Assembly (NCBI GenBank): GCA_028277865.1
Contig: JANQFM010000946.1
Coordinates: 1-7,685 of the forward strand
From: Acidobacteriota bacterium
GTDB lineage: Bacteria; Acidobacteriota; UBA6911; RPQK01; DATIPO01
Length of the DNA stretch: 7,685 nt
Direction of reading: 5' to 3'
The position numbers and the translations under genes were made by a program. Positions 4,833 to 7,685 of the stretch are shown one piece after another; positions within the stretch are counted from its first letter, which is position 1, and the number at the start of each line of letters is the position of its first letter. The notes below the pieces were generated by a model, which worked only from the letters and a program-made list of their open reading frames with translations, did no database searches and was not told the origin of the DNA.

Positions 4833-7130
4833 CTAGCGGCTGGCTTGCCAGCTCCGGATGTAGGAAACAATGTCGTTGATCTCTTGGGGCTCGAGTTCCA
4901 CGAAGCCGAACCCTCCCCGCGCCCAGGAGCGCATGGCCGTACCGGGGCGTCCCCGCACCAGGGTGGCCTGCAAGAAGCCGTCGGTCACCGAATCCAGAAA
5001 GGCGGGATTGCGCAGGGACGGCCCGGTCAACCCCTCCCCTTCCTGGCCGTGGCAGCCGACGCAATACTGGCCGAATAGCTCCTTGCCCCGCGAAGGCGTC
5101 CCCTGGGCCGTCGAGTAGCCGGGACGCTCGGGCTCAGCAGAGGCCAGGCGGCGCAGATAGACGATCAGGTCGCCTACCTCGCGCCCCTCCAGCTGCACAA
5201 GCCCGTCGGGGCCGAAAGGCCTCATGGGCCGCTGCCCCCGGCCCAACAGGATGGTGCCGGCCAAAAAGCCGTCCGAGGCACTGCGCAAAAAGTCGGGATT
5301 GGCGATGGCCGGACCCAGATTGCCCCGACCGTTTTGCCCGTGGCAATTGACGCACATGGTATCGAAGAGGACCTTGCCGTAGGCCGGAGAGCCGGAGGCG
5401 CGGTAGCCTTCGAGGTCTTCCACGAAAAGTGTCTCTTCCAGCACGGCCTTCAGGCGGCCTTGCTCGCGGGGCGAGACCTGAGCCTGATCCCGGATCCAGC
5501 CGATCAGGCTGGCCAGGACCGGTGCGTCATAGCCGCGGTGGGCCGGCATGGCGGTGCGCGCCCGGCCTCGGGTGATGGTTTCGTAAAGGTATCTGTCGTC
5601 GACCACCAGCTGGAATTCGGGATTGGCCAGGCTGGGAGCGATGTCGGTGCCTTGGGCGGCATCGCCGTGACAGGCGGCGCAGTCGTGGCTGAAGACCGTG
5701 CTTCCCAGCTGCCGGTCAGCCTTGGCGGCCAGCACATCCTGGAAAGTGGGCGGCTCGGGCAGGTCGTCCCTCAGGTAGTCGACGATGGTTTCGATCTCGG
5801 CTTCGGAAAGTCCTCCTGCCGCCTCTCCCCAGGCGGGCATCCAGCGTCCCGGACGTCCATTTTCGATGCTGTAGCGCAGCACTTCGCGCGAAGTGACCGA
5901 ATGGGTTTCAGGATTGCGCAGGTCAGGGACGATGGTTCCCAGGGCGGGCATGGCCTGACCGCGCCCCTCGGGCCCGTGGCAGGCCGAGCAGAAGGCTTCG
6001 AAAAGCGACCGTCCGTCCGAGGCGAAGTCGCGGCGCCCCTGCAGGCGCGTCAGCACCGACTCCTTGGGCAGCTGCTGCAACGGAACCTGGGCCCGCCTCA
6101 GCGAAAGGATGTAGGTCAGCAGTGCGTCCTCTTCTTCAGGCGGGAGGTTGTAGGCCGGCATGGTGGATCCCGGCGCCACGGTCTGGGGAAAGCGCAGGTG
6201 TTGTCGCTGCCAGTTCTCCAACGTTTTCGGCCCCTCGACGTTGCTGAAATCGTAGTCGGCCGCAGTCTTGCGCGAAGTCTCCTCCAGATCGCCTCCGAAG
6301 TCGCCTCCCAGCCCTCCGATCTTGTGGCAGCCCCGGCAGCCCAGTTGGACGGCGATGGCCTTGCCCCGGATGAGCTGGGGCGCTCCGATGAGCGTGTCCA
6401 TGTAGGTGAGGATCTGCTCGATCTCCTGGTCGCTCAGGTGGCCGAAGGACATCATCTGGGAGCCTTCCACCACCGAAGTGGGCTGGCGCAGGTGGCGGAT
6501 GTGCCACTGGCGGTCATATCCTTTCAGGGCCACGCCCGAAAGGTCGGGCCCCACGTCGCCGCCTTTACCGTCCACCAAGTGGCAGGCCTGGCAGCCGTGC
6601 AGTTCGAAGAGGTATTCGCCTTGGCTGACAGTCGTCAGGGGCGGGGTGCGGGCCGCCTCGCCATGGCAGCTTCCGCAGGAGCTTTGCAGATGGTCGGCCG
6701 GCAGCATGGGGTCTTCCCAGTGCTCCACACTCCCATGAGCGTCCGCCTCTCGGGTGGCCCTTCCCTGGCCCCGGTGGCAGATGGTGCAGCCCATCTGGGC
6801 CACGTTGTGGCTGACTTGCGGATGGGTGCCGTAAAGCACTCCTCCCTCGGCCAGGGGACGGGCAGCGCCCATGCCCACATGGCAGGAGGTGCAGCGGTCG
6901 GTGAGCCCGATCTCAGGCCGCCAGATCTGTTGCAGGGCCACCCGCATCGAAGGCATCCCCGCATCCGCAGCCCGTCGGTTGTACTCCTGCTGGATGTCGC
7001 GCCACTCGCTGTTGTGCCACTTGAAGGGCGCCACGGCCAGCAGGACAACAAAGACGACTGTCAGCAAGCCCAGAATGTGCAGCTTGCGGTAAAGGTCATG
7101 GGCCAGTTGTCGTTGCTTGTCTTGCGCCAT
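4833..7130 (-). CDS. Membrane-anchored nonahaem c-type cytochrome, probable bc-complex partner
   Basis: A 765-residue cytochrome with nine CXXCH haem sites, at C80, C115, C152, C180, C265, C381, C484, C593 and C690. Residues 18-35 form one transmembrane helix or uncleaved signal anchor, so the rest should lie in the periplasm. The first three haems (80-156) are closely spaced, with His-rich linkers (THP, SHN, AHG, EHW) and no obvious Met ligand, as in multihaem cytochromes. Haems 4-9 sit in class-I-like domains, each followed by a plausible axial Met (M226/M227, M324, M431, M528, M636, M733). The last three domains share a CHG...NP.F...RG...M pattern and look like tandem duplications. I chose ATG at 7130 because an upstream in-frame extension would overlap the cytochrome b gene in another frame; the SD there is weak, consistent with coupling across a 2-nt gap. 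Its position between the bc subunit and napA suggests it carries electrons between them (inference). No family symbol is recognised. Confidence 0.93.
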   Translation of the reverse strand: MAQDKQRQLAHDLYRKLHILGLLTVVFVVLLAVAPFKWHNSEWRDIQQEYNRRAADAGMPSMRVALQQIWRPEIGLTDRCTSCHVGMGAARPLAEGGVLYGTHPQVSHNVAQMGCTICHRGQGRATREADAHGSVEHWEDPMLPADHLQSSCGSCHGEAARTPPLTTVSQGEYLFELHGCQACHLVDGKGGDVGPDLSGVALKGYDRQWHIRHLRQPTSVVEGSQMMSFGHLSDQEIEQILTYMDTLIGAPQLIRGKAIAVQLGCRGCHKIGGLGGDFGGDLEETSRKTAADYDFSNVEGPKTLENWQRQHLRFPQTVAPGSTMPAYNLPPEEEDALLTYILSLRRAQVPLQQLPKESVLTRLQGRRDFASDGRSLFEAFCSACHGPEGRGQAMPALGTIVPDLRNPETHSVTSREVLRYSIENGRPGRWMPAWGEAAGGLSEAEIETIVDYLRDDLPEPPTFQDVLAAKADRQLGSTVFSHDCAACHGDAAQGTDIAPSLANPEFQLVVDDRYLYETITRGRARTAMPAHRGYDAPVLASLIGWIRDQAQVSPREQGRLKAVLEETLFVEDLEGYRASGSPAYGKVLFDTMCVNCHGQNGRGNLGPAIANPDFLRSASDGFLAGTILLGRGQRPMRPFGPDGLVQLEGREVGDLIVYLRRLASAEPERPGYSTAQGTPSRGKELFGQYCVGCHGQEGEGLTGPSLRNPAFLDSVTDGFLQATLVRGRPGTAMRSWARGGFGFVELEPQEINDIVSYIRSWQASR

Positions 7131-7132
7131 GG

Positions 7133-7685
7133 CTAGTAAATCCCGTCTCTCCAGGGGAGCGTGAAGGCCCAGCCCGGGCCGCGGAAAAAGGTTCCGATGA
7201 CGGTGAGGATCACCGAGCAGACCAAAAACCAGCTGAAGACCCAGAAGGCCAGGCTGCGGGTGTTCAAAAAGTGCAGCCAACGTCCGCCTTCGATCTTGAA
7301 GGCCGGCAGTGCCATCAGGCCCGCCGTCAGCAAGGTAGGAATGATGACGGGCCACATGGGATGGGCGGCGGTGAAGGCGAAGATCAGGCAAAGTGCCAAA
7401 GTGACGCCGCCCAGCGCCATCAGCTTGCGGCGGCGGCCCTTCTCCCAAAAAGGCTCGCGGCGCAGGTTGATCTCGAAGTAGGGGATGATCGCCAAAGCCA
7501 CGATCACCAGCCCGGGCAGGATGACGCCGCTCACCAGGGGCGGGTAGTAGTGGAGCAGCTCCTGCAGTCCCAGAAAGTACCAGGGTGCCTTGGACGGATT
7601 GGGGGTCTTTTGCGGGTCGGCGATCTCCTCCAGCGGCGCGTCAAAGAGAATCGAAACCGCCACCAGGACCAGCGAGGCGGCCACC
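7133..7685 (-). CDS. Cytochrome b/b6-type quinol:cytochrome c oxidoreductase subunit, C-terminal part (5' end outside window)
   Basis: This is the membrane subunit of a bc-type (b6f-like) complex that oxidises quinol and passes electrons to c-type cytochromes. About 183 residues are visible; the N-terminus lies beyond base 7685, and the GTG at 7684 is probably an internal Val rather than a start. The motif NPSKAPWYFLGLQELL, just after a helix ending in FDAPLEE, is typical of the PetD/C-terminal half of cytochrome b. Hydrophobic segments follow: PLVSGVILPGLVIVALAIIP, then a stretch around KLMALGGVTLALCLIF, then IIPTLLTAGLMALPAF, and a last helix around FWVFSWFLVCSVILTVIG ending in FRGPGW. The visible part shows no haem-binding CXXCH. 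The stop TAG is 2 nt before the start of the nine-haem cytochrome gene, which implies translational coupling. Family call is firm; whether it is a separate subunit IV or a full-length cytochrome b cannot be told from this fragment. Confidence 0.88.
   Translation of the reverse strand, partial: VAASLVLVAVSILFDAPLEEIADPQKTPNPSKAPWYFLGLQELLHYYPPLVSGVILPGLVIVALAIIPYFEINLRREPFWEKGRRRKLMALGGVTLALCLIFAFTAAHPMWPVIIPTLLTAGLMALPAFKIEGGRWLHFLNTRSLAFWVFSWFLVCSVILTVIGTFFRGPGWAFTLPWRDGIY

Noticed and set aside
4810..5064. Upstream in-frame extension of NapA by 85 codons
   Set aside because: It overlaps the end of the cytochrome gene, precedes the Tat motif, and a strong SD supports the start at 4809.
5334..7136. 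A 600-codon open frame on the + strand opposite the nonahaem cytochrome
   Set aside because: Antisense shadow of a gene with nine CXXCH motifs; low-complexity translation and no supporting start signal or neighbour.
7131..7448. Upstream in-frame extension of the nonahaem cytochrome by 106 codons
   Set aside because: It overlaps the cytochrome b gene in another frame with a composition typical of a shadow frame; MAQDKQRQ followed by a membrane anchor is a normal N-terminus.

Overview
The window is one densely packed stretch of a respiratory operon, with every gene on the minus strand, so it reads from right (7685) to left (1). In transcription order it holds: the C-terminal part of a cytochrome b/b6-type quinol oxidoreductase subunit (cut by the window edge); a membrane-anchored nine-haem c-type cytochrome; a periplasmic nitrate reductase catalytic subunit (NapA); a Tat-exported four-cluster ferredoxin (NapG); a polytopic iron-sulfur membrane protein (NapH); and the first 39 codons of a further gene with a signal-like N-terminus, cut by the other edge. 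The junctions are 2, 23 and 32 nt gaps, a 4-nt ATGA overlap, and a 12-nt gap. No terminator or internal promoter is evident and no gene-free stretch exceeds about 32 nt.

Functionally this looks like a quinol-driven nitrate respiration module in a Gram-negative, probably menaquinone-using bacterium. NapGH is the known quinol-oxidising branch that feeds periplasmic nitrate reductase. Here the usual NapB and NapC electron carriers and the NapD chaperone are not seen. The genes just upstream of napA instead encode a bc-complex subunit and a nine-haem cytochrome. My inference is that this cytochrome is the periplasmic wire between the bc complex and NapA, so that two quinol-oxidising routes (bc complex plus multihaem cytochrome, and NapGH) could converge on one reductase.

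The most unusual structure is in the 5' part of napH. About 280 bp are made of repeat DNA read in frame: a symmetrical 229-bp nest of four related hairpin units (two + and two -) followed by two small perfect hairpins. Together they supply roughly codons 9-104 of NapH, yet the strongly SD-driven, napG-overlapping start codon lies upstream and the frame stays open. This resembles in-frame insertion of palindromic repeats as known from Rickettsia palindromic elements, or REP/REPIN-type clusters. A second short repeat tract (CGCAAAGA-type) fills the napA-napG gap.

The high-GC coding bias, the bc-complex cytochrome b type, the multihaem cytochrome and the in-frame GILPV-type repeats suggest an Acidobacteriota- or PVC-like environmental lineage, but the sequence alone does not fix the phylum.
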